Source: Microbulbifer okhotskensis (GTDB lineage Bacteria; Pseudomonadota; Gammaproteobacteria; Pseudomonadales; Cellvibrionaceae). From it: 64,000 nt of DNA. Both the position numbers and the translations under genes were made by a program. The first letter of the stretch is position 1, and each line of letters starts with the position of its first letter. The notes below the pieces were generated by a model. That model did not search any database and was not told where the DNA came from. It saw only the letters and a list, made by a program, of their open reading frames with translations. The DNA lies in contig NZ_JALBWM010000011.1 of NCBI RefSeq assembly GCF_023895975.1, forward strand, positions 1 to 64,000. Direction: 5' to 3'. Positions 1 to 12,782 of this stretch are shown in pieces.

Positions 1-162
1 TCATCTCTTTTTTGCTAATAGTAAAGAAATGACACAGAATTCTGAACACTACCTCTGGGAACTTCTCACGTAAATGATGACCTACTCTTTTGTAAATCCG
101 ATTTAGCCTTCACGAAAATGCCACAGTCTAGCTTTAGCCTAAGCCCTTTTTAAGGCTCATTC

Positions 163-1743
163 ATGGCGTACAGACCAAAGAGCACCCTGTGGACAATACT
201 GCACAGTGCGGCCATTATTGCCGTCGTCTGTAGCCTGTTGACCGGGTTGCGTATATCCACACTCAGCAAGCCGGCCATCCTTCATATTGAAGAGCTATTG
301 CCTCAGGGACAAGTTCACAGTTTCCATTTTATTTCCGCAATCCTTCTCTCTAGTATCTTCATTGCATATTTCATCTACAAATTTAAAACTCTACTGGAAA
401 ATTTATCGAATCCCCCTGAAAAATCTGCGTGTACAGCCGGATACCATAAAATAGTTACGCGACTCGGCGTCGCCTGTATGGGGCTTATGCTAGTCAGCGG
501 CTGGGGATTGTTTATTGGCAGTAGCAATAGTGCAATATTCCGACAGATACACTTTTTTGGCGCAACTGGGGTATTTCTCTATATATTCATGCATGCCGGG
601 GTTTATCTGGCAACTCATGGTATTCAAGTAGCAGGGCAAGTCTTACCGAAAGTAACCTCAGGATACAAACCCACCGTTATCACAAGCCTGGGTGTCACGG
701 TCATTTTATTTACAACCTGGATTTTAATACACAACGAATCCTATTTTAATTTAGCTATCAATAAAATCAGTGCGAATACAGTCATAGAAATTGATGGATT
801 TCCGCGGGAGTCCGCCTGGAAGCTGGCACACCCAATAAAAATTCACACTGATGGAGGTGCCAACTTTTACAATGGCAAGTCGACTGTAAACATACAGGCA
901 CTTCATAATGGCCTGGAGGTCTACATGCATATCGCCTGGGAAGACCCAACTGAGAGCCTCAAGCACCTACCTTTGGAAAAAATAGAAAAAGGCTGGAAAA
1001 TACAGCAACAAGGCTTTCACAGTTTTAACGAAACGAAATACTATGAAGATAAATTCGCCATATTAATCTCTAACTCTTGCGATTATGGTGCGGCAGGCAC
1101 ATCGCATTTGGGTCGAAAGCCTCTGAGTAATATGCCAGCAAACTGGCATGGTAAGGGTTATCACTATAGCACTTCGAGTAAACGACATGATCTCTGGCAT
1201 TGGAAAGCTGTTCGAACCAATCAAATGTATTTAGCGGATGATAGCTATATTGGAAATCCAGATAAAGTCAGGCCCGGGGCGCGCCGCTATACCGCAGGTT
1301 ACCTCCAGGATGGAAAAGAGTCAGGTGCATATCTAATGAACTGGGCATGGTATTCCCCTGAAGTGATCACCCCGAAGCGAATACCGAAAAATCAGCGCTC
1401 TGCCTCTGCTATTCAGCAAGCAGATGTTAATCCCGATTGGACAATTCCCTGGTTTGACTATCAACCCTACAGCGAAAATAGTGATATCTATCCACTCGGC
1501 ACCCTGATGCCATCAGTTCTTTATACATCAAACCGCTTTGAAGGTGATCGTGCTGATGTCAGGGCACATGCAGTCTGGCAAGATGGTATCTGGTCCATGG
1601 AGATGGTCCGAAAGCTGAATACCAACTCACCGTTAGATGTCGCCATTAAAGATGGTGTTTGTATTTGGGTTTCCGCCTTCGACCACTCACAGGTTGCGCA
1701 CACACGCCACTCTCGGGCAATAAAATTAGAGTTGACTAATTAA
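163..1743 (+). CDS. Membrane cytochrome b561-like protein fused to an ethylbenzene-dehydrogenase-type heme-binding domain
   Basis: The 526-residue protein has about five hydrophobic helices in its first 200 residues, several with histidines that could hold b-type heme. A soluble region of about 320 residues follows, resembling the heme-binding gamma subunit family of ethylbenzene dehydrogenase and DMSO-reductase-like enzymes. It begins with the IDGFPRESAW type opening and contains the Trp/His-rich KRHDLWHWKA stretch. The likely role is electron transfer between the quinone pool and an extracytoplasmic partner, but no molybdoenzyme subunit is encoded nearby. The ATG follows an AAGG about 9 nt upstream. 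The stop is 2 nt before the next start, so the two genes are probably co-translated. Domain assignment is by recall of family style; the substrate is unknown. Confidence 0.75.
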   Translation: MAYRPKSTLWTILHSAAIIAVVCSLLTGLRISTLSKPAILHIEELLPQGQVHSFHFISAILLSSIFIAYFIYKFKTLLENLSNPPEKSACTAGYHKIVTRLGVACMGLMLVSGWGLFIGSSNSAIFRQIHFFGATGVFLYIFMHAGVYLATHGIQVAGQVLPKVTSGYKPTVITSLGVTVILFTTWILIHNESYFNLAINKISANTVIEIDGFPRESAWKLAHPIKIHTDGGANFYNGKSTVNIQALHNGLEVYMHIAWEDPTESLKHLPLEKIEKGWKIQQQGFHSFNETKYYEDKFAILISNSCDYGAAGTSHLGRKPLSNMPANWHGKGYHYSTSSKRHDLWHWKAVRTNQMYLADDSYIGNPDKVRPGARRYTAGYLQDGKESGAYLMNWAWYSPEVITPKRIPKNQRSASAIQQADVNPDWTIPWFDYQPYSENSDIYPLGTLMPSVLYTSNRFEGDRADVRAHAVWQDGIWSMEMVRKLNTNSPLDVAIKDGVCIWVSAFDHSQVAHTRHSRAIKLELTN

Positions 1744-1745
1744 TC

Positions 1746-2384
1746 ATGATAGTTCGTATTTTCTGGATTTTTGTATACCCGCTAATAGCTATCCTAGTCA
1801 CTATTTTACACACCCCCTCCCCACCGAAGTCCAAGCAACACAAACTTATTAAAGTGGACAGACAAGGCAGCCCCATGGCGGCCTGGGCCGGGCCTTGGTC
1901 ATGCATCTGTGACACGGACAGCGGCCTCCTTTGGGAGGTGAAAACTGATGACGAGGGAATCCATGATGGCAAGTGGACTTATTCCTGGTATCAGTTTGAG
2001 GAAGGCATTGCCAATAATGGGGACTGCTATTTTGAAAAAGAACGCTGTGATACTGAAGATTTGATTCGCAGAACTAACAAGCAAGCGCTATGTACCTCTA
2101 CCAGCTGGAGACTACCTACTATTACAGAATTAAGATCAATCACTTTTAAACAGAATAAGCCAGGGAAAGCAATGATTGAGAGTGAGTATTTTCCCAAGAC
2201 CCAAAGGGGGGACTATTGGACAAGTGATTCCAACCGTCCATTATTCGGCGTGTATCAGTATTTAAATACCGGTGCCGGAGCTGTAAATTTCATTAATGCC
2301 GAAACCATCACAATTCCTTATAAAAATGCAGCTTTTGTTCGCTTAGTCTCCAGTCATTCAACAGCCTGTAATAAAAATCAATAA
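1746..2384 (+). CDS. DUF1566 (Lcl C-terminal-like) domain protein, membrane anchored
   Basis: The 212-residue product starts with a hydrophobic segment (residues 3-22), probably an uncleaved anchor or signal peptide, so the rest should be periplasmic. Residues from about 55 on show the DUF1566 pattern: a GLLWEVKT opening, a WRLPTITEL core and a YWTSD stretch, ending with FVRLV. Cysteines in the middle could form disulfides. This fold is common in exported or surface proteins of marine Gammaproteobacteria and has no assigned activity. The start codon lies 2 nt after the stop of the heme-protein gene, which suggests translational coupling and a shared role. Confidence 0.7.
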   Translation: MIVRIFWIFVYPLIAILVTILHTPSPPKSKQHKLIKVDRQGSPMAAWAGPWSCICDTDSGLLWEVKTDDEGIHDGKWTYSWYQFEEGIANNGDCYFEKERCDTEDLIRRTNKQALCTSTSWRLPTITELRSITFKQNKPGKAMIESEYFPKTQRGDYWTSDSNRPLFGVYQYLNTGAGAVNFINAETITIPYKNAAFVRLVSSHSTACNKNQ

Positions 2385-2464
2385 TAATTGCGGCGCGCCA
2401 TTTCCAGCTTCTCTAACCTGCCATTTACAGCGGTGCTCCCAACCATACTTTATAGGAAAATCCC

Positions 2465-4813
2465 ATGAGACGAATCTTAAGCGGTGCTTTTTCTATCTCG
2501 ACTCTAATTTTCGCCATTGATGCCAGCGCAGCTACCAAACACCATAGGCTTGCCTGGGATGGCGATGCATCAATCAGTGCAGTCATTGGTTTTTCACCTG
2601 ACGGTAGCAGCAATAATCCCTACATCAACTTCGGCTACTCCACCAATGAAGAGAGTTGGAATAGTCAATCAATCAATTCAACTTATACTTTTGATGGCAG
2701 TTTAAATAGTCATTTCGTGAGGCTGGAAGACCTAACTCCAAATTCCGCTATTTACTATCGAATATGTGATCAGGATGGTTGTGGTGATCGATTCTGGTTT
2801 AAAACCGCTCCGAGTGATAAAACCCCCTTTGTGGTTATTGCCGGTGGAGATACTCGTACAGGGCATACAACCAGACGTGAAGGCAATGCTCTGCTCGCAA
2901 AAATTCGCCCCCTGGCAGTCATGCACGGAGGTGATTTCACTAATGCCAATAGCGCATCTGAAATGGATGAGTTTCTTGACGACTGGGCGCTAACCTACTC
3001 GGACGACTCGATAGACGGCTATAGCTATAAACGTATATACCCATTGATTCCCACTCACGGCAATCACGAGGATGGTAACTACTCGACAACCTGCCAGGTA
3101 TTTGGCATAGACTTCAATGGAGATGGGACTTGTAATCCCAGTGACACTTATGGAGCAGTCCAAATTTCCCCGCTGTTACGAGTCTATACATTAAACAGCC
3201 AATTCCAAGATAGTGGCTGGTCGTCCTATGCAACGGCGATGAATAATTGGCTGGAAAATGACTTGTCGAGTAGTGGGGCCTACAGCAACTGGCGATTTGC
3301 CCAATATCACAAGCCTATGTTTCCCCATTACAGTGGTAAATCTGAAAACCCAACGCTCTTCAACTGGTGGGCACACCCATTTTATGACTTTGCCATGAAC
3401 CTAGTAGTTGAATCAGATACCCACTTGACCAAACTCACCGAAGCCGTAGCGCCAAGTAATAACGATTTTTCTATCAGTGACTCTGGTGGCACGGTCTATG
3501 TCGGCGAAGGAAGCTGGGGGGCTCCCGCACGTTCAGCAAATGACGCCAAATTCTGGACCATTGATATGGCCAGTATTCAGCAATATAAAGTAATCCAAGT
3601 TAGCCCTGAACAGCTGATTGTCCGCACTGCCCAATTTGACAATACGGCGCATACACTGAGCCGTGAGGAACGTGCGAATGATCCGATAGTTCTACCCCAG
3701 AATATCAATTGGTGGAGCGCCAATCGTATTGGAAAAACTATGACTCTCGCACAAAATACTTCAGGTAGAAGTATTATTGTTGAGGATGGCAATAGCGGAA
3801 GCACCCTGTCTTTACCCGTCAGTGATGATACATTTATATCATCCCGATACGCCTCCAGTAATTTCAACGGTGACTCCGACGGTCTGCTCGCTGATGGTAG
3901 CGATAGTACTTACGGTAGTCTTTATTCTTTAATTCAATTCGACCTGTCCGATTTATCTACCTGCTCCGCAATCAGCGCCGTAGAGCTTGAGCTAAATATT
4001 ACCAACAGGTCAAGTAATAGTTATGGTATTTACTTGGCTGGAACTGACTGGGAGGAGGACTCAGCCACCTGGAATACCGTGGCGGGCTCGGCGGTACTCT
4101 CCCTACTGGCAACAAGTTTTGTCCCTTCCACCACCGGAATCCTCACCATCGATCTTACTTCCACAGGCATCCTGGATAGTTGGCAAACTACTGGGAATAC
4201 GGGGCTGGCAATTGCATCACTAAATGGCAGTAATGGCGTCGATATAACCTCAAAAGAAAGCGGAATCACACCCGTTTTAAAAGTGCTAGCCGAGTGCGGT
4301 GGTAACGCCAGTGAGAAGGTCTCACTAGTTGCCTCAGATGATGTGTTCATTTCCTCCAGAGCCGAAGACAATAATTTTAATGCGGACGGCGATGGCTTAC
4401 TTGCTGATGGTAGCGATCTGATCTATGGAAAAATCTACAGCCTAATCCGCTTTGATCTAGCCGATCTCCAATGTACCCAATATATCGATGCAACGCTTGA
4501 GGTTAATGTGACCAACACATCCAGTAATAGTTATGGCATATATCTGGCTACCAAAGACTGGCGCGAACAGACAGCCACTTGGGATTCCGTGGGGGGGGAC
4601 AACATTTTAGGCCTGCAAGCTAACAGTTTTACGCCTTCATCCACTGGTCGCCATCTTATTAACCTACAGTCTTCGGGCATTATCGATAACTGGTTAAATG
4701 GCAATAATACTGGCTTGATTATCGCTTCTGAGGGCGGCATTAACGGTCTGGATATGAGTTCCAAGGAAAGCGGACAGAGCCCATTGCTTGCACTTGAAAC
4801 CGTTTGTAAATAA
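2465..4813 (+). CDS. Secreted metallophosphoesterase with two C-terminal DNRLRE repeats
   Basis: The 782-residue protein has a signal peptide ending near ASA (residues 1-23). A beta domain like the N-terminal domain of purple acid phosphatases follows (about 30-115), then a calcineurin-like phosphoesterase domain (about 118-330). Metal-ligand motifs include AGGDTRTG, HGGDFTN, THGNHED and a late SDTH. Residues about 452-610 and 620-780 are two clearly homologous DNRLRE-type repeats, each starting DD-x-FISSR and containing NSYGIYLA and a KESG near its end. Such modules are usually carbohydrate- or surface-binding. An AGGA sits 7 nt before the ATG. It probably hydrolyses phosphate esters outside the cell while bound to a polymer; the substrate is not evident. 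Confidence 0.85.
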   Translation: MRRILSGAFSISTLIFAIDASAATKHHRLAWDGDASISAVIGFSPDGSSNNPYINFGYSTNEESWNSQSINSTYTFDGSLNSHFVRLEDLTPNSAIYYRICDQDGCGDRFWFKTAPSDKTPFVVIAGGDTRTGHTTRREGNALLAKIRPLAVMHGGDFTNANSASEMDEFLDDWALTYSDDSIDGYSYKRIYPLIPTHGNHEDGNYSTTCQVFGIDFNGDGTCNPSDTYGAVQISPLLRVYTLNSQFQDSGWSSYATAMNNWLENDLSSSGAYSNWRFAQYHKPMFPHYSGKSENPTLFNWWAHPFYDFAMNLVVESDTHLTKLTEAVAPSNNDFSISDSGGTVYVGEGSWGAPARSANDAKFWTIDMASIQQYKVIQVSPEQLIVRTAQFDNTAHTLSREERANDPIVLPQNINWWSANRIGKTMTLAQNTSGRSIIVEDGNSGSTLSLPVSDDTFISSRYASSNFNGDSDGLLADGSDSTYGSLYSLIQFDLSDLSTCSAISAVELELNITNRSSNSYGIYLAGTDWEEDSATWNTVAGSAVLSLLATSFVPSTTGILTIDLTSTGILDSWQTTGNTGLAIASLNGSNGVDITSKESGITPVLKVLAECGGNASEKVSLVASDDVFISSRAEDNNFNADGDGLLADGSDLIYGKIYSLIRFDLADLQCTQYIDATLEVNVTNTSSNSYGIYLATKDWREQTATWDSVGGDNILGLQANSFTPSSTGRHLINLQSSGIIDNWLNGNNTGLIIASEGGINGLDMSSKESGQSPLLALETVCK

Positions 4814-7397
<2,584 letters not shown>

Positions 7398-7447
7398 GGC
7401 GAAATCGTATAGGTGGAAACTGAACTCCTTATAAGCTACCACCCGCC

Positions 7448-7492
7448 TTAACAATAAAAAACCGAGGTCATGCCTCGGTTTTTTATTGTTAA
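7448..7492. terminator. Bidirectional terminator between katG and the convergent peptidase gene
   Basis: This is a perfect 20-bp inverted repeat (7448-7467 with 7473-7492) with a 5-nt loop. The CCGAGG/CCTCGG core is flanked by A and T runs on both sides, so it can stop transcription from either direction. Confidence 0.9.
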
Positions 7493-7506
7493 CATTTAGA
7501 TAAAAT

Positions 7507-9714
7507 CTAGCCTTGATTTTTTAATTTTCTATCAAAAAATTGTTTTATCATACTATATTGGTGAATTCGGGTTTGCTTACCGCGCAAACTGTGTTTCTTA
7601 CCCGGGTATGTCATTAATTCAAATTGCTGCCCACCATCCTGCAACTGTTTAATCAACTTGGTGGTATTGGTAAACAACACATTATCATCTGCCATGCCGT
7701 GGTAAATTAACAAATCTCCCTGTAATTTTTTTGCGTAGGGGAAGACAGAGGATGTCTTGTAAGAGTCCATATCAACTGTTGGGTTACCCATATAGCGTTC
7801 AGTATAGTGAGTGTCGTAAAGCGTCCAATCCGTAACTGGCGCGCCCGATACTCCTGCTTTAAAGTAGCCCCCGGCTTTAAACATACTCATTAAAGCCATA
7901 TAGCCACCGTAGCTGTGGCCGTAGATGCCTATATTTGAACTATCCACGTAAGGTAAAGAACGCAGGAAATTCACCCCGGAAATTTGGTCTTCCACCTCTG
8001 GAGTTCCCATATTTTTGTATATTGGGTTTTCAAAAGAAGCTCCACGGTTAGCAGAGCCGCGATTATCCAGAGAAAAAACGATATAGCCCTGTTGGGCCAT
8101 AAACTGATTGAATTCTCTATCCCAGCTATTGGTAACAACCTGTACATGAGGTCCACCATAAACAAAAACCATTACAGGATAGCGTTTTTTGGGATCAAAA
8201 TTTGCTGGCTTATATAGTCGATAGTGAAGGTCCTGGCCATGGGGTGCTTCGATATTGCCAAACTCCGGGACTATCCACTGGTTTTGATACGGGTACAGTG
8301 GATGATCGCGATCCACTGCATTCTCTTCCAGCCAGGTCACTCTCGATCCGGCAGAGTCATGTAAACTGACCTGCGGAGGAGTCGTTACACTGGAAAACTT
8401 ATCAATATAACCGGAAGCATCCTTGGAAAACTCAATGGAGTGCATACCACTGCGCTGTGAGATTCTGAGAATATTACTCTTTCCCTGGATTGATACTGAG
8501 TATAAATGTCTCTCTATCGGAGTCTCTTTTCGTGAAGAAAAGTACAGTCGCCCCAATGTCTCATCAACAGCTTCGAGCTCATCAACCACCCAGTCTCCAG
8601 CGGTCAATTGTGACTGCAATTTACCACTTAGATCATATTTATAAAGATGTTTGAATCCATTCCGCTCTGAAGACCAAATAAATTCATCGCTATTTTTTAA
8701 AAAAAACAGATCGTCGCTCAAGTTTACCCAGGTATCACTATATTCCGTCAGAAGGATCTTCGTTTTTTTTGTTTTCAGGTTGTAGGTTCGCAATTCGAGT
8801 TTCTGTTGATCACGGGATTGCCACTGGAAACTCAAAAGATGATCACGGGCCCACTGAACCCGAGGGATATAAATATCCTGATTATCCCCCAGGTTAATCC
8901 AGCGCGTATCCCCTGAATCAAGATTCATAACGCCCAAACGTATTTTGGCATTGGCTCGGCCCGCCGCAGGATACCTTTGCCGTATCATTTCAATACGGTC
9001 TGCATAGATCTCACTTCGGGTTACCTGATCTACGGGAGATTCGTCGACCTGCAAGTAGGCAATATATCGATCATCAGGAGACCACCAATAGCCCGTCATT
9101 CGCCCCATTTCCTCTTGGGCTACGAACTCCGCCATACCATTTTTAATAGGACCTTCACCATCTGTGGTCAGTTGCCGTTCATTGCCAGTTTGCAAATCAA
9201 CGACAAAAATATTTTGGTCACGGATAAAAGATACAAAGTGTCCCTTTGGTGAGACCTTTACATCGGTCTCAAAGTCTTCCGTTGCCGTTAAACGGCGTGA
9301 AGAGTGTTCTTCCAGGTCGTAGTAGTAAATATCTCCCGCCAGAGGAAATAAGAGAGCTTGGCCATCCTCTGACCAGCTGTATTCCATGATGCCACTGCCG
9401 TAAATCCGCTGGCGTTCTCGCCTGGCCTTCTCTTCATCGGAGAGCTCTTCACTTCCACTGTGTAATTTATCGGAATTCACCAGTACACGAGACTGCTTAT
9501 CTTCCAGGTTGTATTCCCAGAGGTCATAGCGGTTGTAGTCGTCAGTCCGACCTTTTAAAAAAGTGACACGGCGGCCATCCGGGGAGTACTCCAGCGCACG
9601 AGGGGTAGCACCACTCAGAGCAGGATCAGAGAATAAGCGCTCAATAGTAAGCGGCTCTGCAGAACAAATTCCTGCAAAAGTACAGCCGAGCAATGCAAGC
9701 AGTGTCTGTTTCAT
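7507..9714 (-). CDS. S9 family dipeptidyl-peptidase IV-like serine peptidase
   Basis: The 735-residue exported peptidase has a signal peptide (residues 1-20, ending near CSA). An N-terminal beta-propeller like DPP-IV is followed by a C-terminal alpha/beta hydrolase domain. The catalytic triad is readable as Ser601 in GHSYGGYM, Asp676 in MADDNVLF and His708 in KKHSLRG. The paired acidic residues QEEMGR in the propeller are the type that bind the substrate N-terminus in DPP-IV. I placed the start at 9714 because a clean signal peptide begins there; the open frame extends 15 codons upstream. It probably releases X-Pro dipeptides from peptides in the periplasm. It is transcribed alone, convergent with katG. 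Confidence 0.9.
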   Translation of the reverse strand: MKQTLLALLGCTFAGICSAEPLTIERLFSDPALSGATPRALEYSPDGRRVTFLKGRTDDYNRYDLWEYNLEDKQSRVLVNSDKLHSGSEELSDEEKARRERQRIYGSGIMEYSWSEDGQALLFPLAGDIYYYDLEEHSSRRLTATEDFETDVKVSPKGHFVSFIRDQNIFVVDLQTGNERQLTTDGEGPIKNGMAEFVAQEEMGRMTGYWWSPDDRYIAYLQVDESPVDQVTRSEIYADRIEMIRQRYPAAGRANAKIRLGVMNLDSGDTRWINLGDNQDIYIPRVQWARDHLLSFQWQSRDQQKLELRTYNLKTKKTKILLTEYSDTWVNLSDDLFFLKNSDEFIWSSERNGFKHLYKYDLSGKLQSQLTAGDWVVDELEAVDETLGRLYFSSRKETPIERHLYSVSIQGKSNILRISQRSGMHSIEFSKDASGYIDKFSSVTTPPQVSLHDSAGSRVTWLEENAVDRDHPLYPYQNQWIVPEFGNIEAPHGQDLHYRLYKPANFDPKKRYPVMVFVYGGPHVQVVTNSWDREFNQFMAQQGYIVFSLDNRGSANRGASFENPIYKNMGTPEVEDQISGVNFLRSLPYVDSSNIGIYGHSYGGYMALMSMFKAGGYFKAGVSGAPVTDWTLYDTHYTERYMGNPTVDMDSYKTSSVFPYAKKLQGDLLIYHGMADDNVLFTNTTKLIKQLQDGGQQFELMTYPGKKHSLRGKQTRIHQYSMIKQFFDRKLKNQG

Positions 9715-9996
9715 GGGGAAGCTCTTTGTATTCAATATTGTTAGCAAGTCGTCAATCACTCTGCGACCAGAACAACTTCTGGCAAGTACGGCTATATTGG
9801 TGCTATTGCAAAATAGGGGCTATCGCAAACCGTATAGTGGATTCTACAACGGAACCTTTCGGGAGGTGTAGCAACTGACACTCTTGGATAATCCTACTGC
9901 TTTGCCCCCTCTTTACAATTGTTTACTCTGCTTAACCAACATTTGTGGTTAGCTAATGTCGTAAAAAGGCTTTTATTCAATAATGGGGTAACAATA

Positions 9997-10452
9997 ATGA
10001 AGGTCCATTTCTTTGCCTCTATGGCCGCCGCTCTATTTGCTGCTGGCTGTAGCTCGACACCAGAAATACCCTCTACGGAGTCGTTTATTACCGACATCAC
10101 TGAACTGGGACACCGCCGTTTCACCTACAAAGCGACCATAGGTTCCGGGCCGGGGGATCGTGGAAAACAACCCAGCGGTGGTGGCAAAGGCCCAGGGGGT
10201 GGCGGTAAAGGCCCAGGAGGTGGCGGTAAAGGCCCAGGGGGCGGTGGTAAAGGCCCTGGTGGCGGTGGCGAGCCAAGCGGAGCGAGTGGCCCAGGCCGTA
10301 ATTCAGGGGATATCAAAAAATTGGCAAAGCAGAGGATGGAACTACTACTGGCTGAAAGTAGCTTTTGCCCCAATGGATGGTTCCTGATCGAACAGACCTT
10401 TGATCAGAACAGAGCAGAAATAATAGGTGAATGCCGGGCACTCCAGCTGTAG
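9997..10452 (+). CDS. Small putative lipoprotein with a glycine-rich heptapeptide repeat
   Basis: The 151-residue product starts at an ATG with a GGGG stretch about 9 nt upstream. Its first 18 residues form a lipoprotein-like signal ending AAGCSS, so Cys18 may be lipidated. Residues about 61-93 are four copies of a GGGKGPG heptapeptide plus a partial copy. The C-terminal 60 residues are a conventional sequence with two cysteines. I do not recognise a family for that part. The lysine/glycine/proline segment is probably a flexible, positively charged linker. Homologues, if any, should vary in repeat number. Confidence 0.65.
   Translation: MKVHFFASMAAALFAAGCSSTPEIPSTESFITDITELGHRRFTYKATIGSGPGDRGKQPSGGGKGPGGGGKGPGGGGKGPGGGGKGPGGGGEPSGASGPGRNSGDIKKLAKQRMELLLAESSFCPNGWFLIEQTFDQNRAEIIGECRALQL
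10177..10275 (+). repeat. 21-bp in-frame tandem repeat
   Basis: Four near-identical 21-bp units (10177, 10198, 10219 and 10240) plus a 15-bp remnant encode GGGKGPG heptapeptides. Units differ mainly at third codon positions, which suggests some age or selection on the protein sequence. Confidence 0.95.
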
Positions 10453-10618
10453 CAAGGCACTACTCCTCAGCACCCCCGCAGCCAGACAATTCTGTCCCGG
10501 CCCAAGGGGGTGACTTTCGCTTCGCAGACCAATATCCCTGTGCAGCCAGTCAAGCAATCAAACTACATTAACCAGCTCACTACCTTCCCTACAAACAGGC
10601 TGTAAAAAGTGAAAGCAC

Positions 10619-11473
10619 TTAAGCATCTATCTTCAACAAAAAATCGGCATGAAATCGTAAGTGCTCTTCTATAAATGAGGCAATAAAGTAATAACTGTGA
10701 TCGTAACCCTGATGATGCTCTAACTTAAGTGGATAACCGCTGGCCTCTGCCGCTATCTGCAAGGCATGCGGTTTGAGTTGCTTCCCCAGAAACTGATCTT
10801 GATCTCCCTGAGAAACTAATATTGGCAGATGCTCCACAGCCCGGCCAATCAATACAGTGGCATCGTAATTTTCCCAGCTCTGTGCATCCGCCCCCAAGTA
10901 TGCTCCCAGCGCCTTTTCTCCCCAGGGGCAGGCAATGGGATTACAAATGGGACTAAATGCAGAAACAGACTGATAACGCTGTGGATTACGCATCCCTATC
11001 ACCAGAGCACCATGTCCACCCATTGAATGCCCAAATATGCCGCGTCTATTATTTGTCGGAAAATGCATTTCTATCAACTGTGGAAGCTCGTCAACAATAT
11101 AATCATACATTCTATAATGTTGCCTCCAAGGTTCTTGAGTTGCATTCACATAAAAGCCAGCACCCTGCCCCAGGTCATAAGCCGAATCATCGGCTACTCC
11201 ATCACCTCTGGGGCTGGTATCTGGCACCACTAAAATAATGCCCAGTTCGGCAGCAAGTCGCTGTGCTCCCGCCTTTTGACTAAAGTTTTCATCGGTACAG
11301 GTGAGCCCTGACAACCAGTAGAGTACTGGATACTTCCGTATTGTATCCCCCTCCTTATCCTGTGGTAAAAAGACGGAAAATACCATCGGACAGTTTAGGA
11401 GCCTAGAGCTATGTCGATACTGTTGCTGTAAACCATCAAAGGCCTTGGTGCTATTTATCAGCTCAATAGACAT
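10619..11473 (-). CDS. fghA: S-formylglutathione hydrolase
   Basis: The 284-residue esterase-D-family alpha/beta hydrolase has its nucleophile serine in GHSMGGHGA, the acid region around SQGDQDQFL and the histidine in GYDHSYYF. It hydrolyses S-formylglutathione to formate and glutathione, the second step of glutathione-dependent formaldehyde detoxification in the cytoplasm. It starts 15 nt after the stop of adhC, which encodes the first step, so the two form an operon. AGGA lies 9 nt before the ATG. Length and motifs match the family. Confidence 0.95.
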   Translation of the reverse strand: MSIELINSTKAFDGLQQQYRHSSRLLNCPMVFSVFLPQDKEGDTIRKYPVLYWLSGLTCTDENFSQKAGAQRLAAELGIILVVPDTSPRGDGVADDSAYDLGQGAGFYVNATQEPWRQHYRMYDYIVDELPQLIEMHFPTNNRRGIFGHSMGGHGALVIGMRNPQRYQSVSAFSPICNPIACPWGEKALGAYLGADAQSWENYDATVLIGRAVEHLPILVSQGDQDQFLGKQLKPHALQIAAEASGYPLKLEHHQGYDHSYYFIASFIEEHLRFHADFLLKIDA

Positions 11474-11487
11474 TGTTTTCTTTCCTA

Positions 11488-12627
<1,140 letters not shown>

Positions 12628-12782
12628 TCATACCTTTCGTTGTTTACTTATATGGCGCCCAGCATAGCCGGCTATCAATACCGGTGCAAAACCTAAAGCT
12701 CAGGAGAATAGATGCTAATGAAATTCGGTAAATGACGGCTGCCAGTAGCAGGAACACTCCCCCGATAAGCTATTTCCACACA

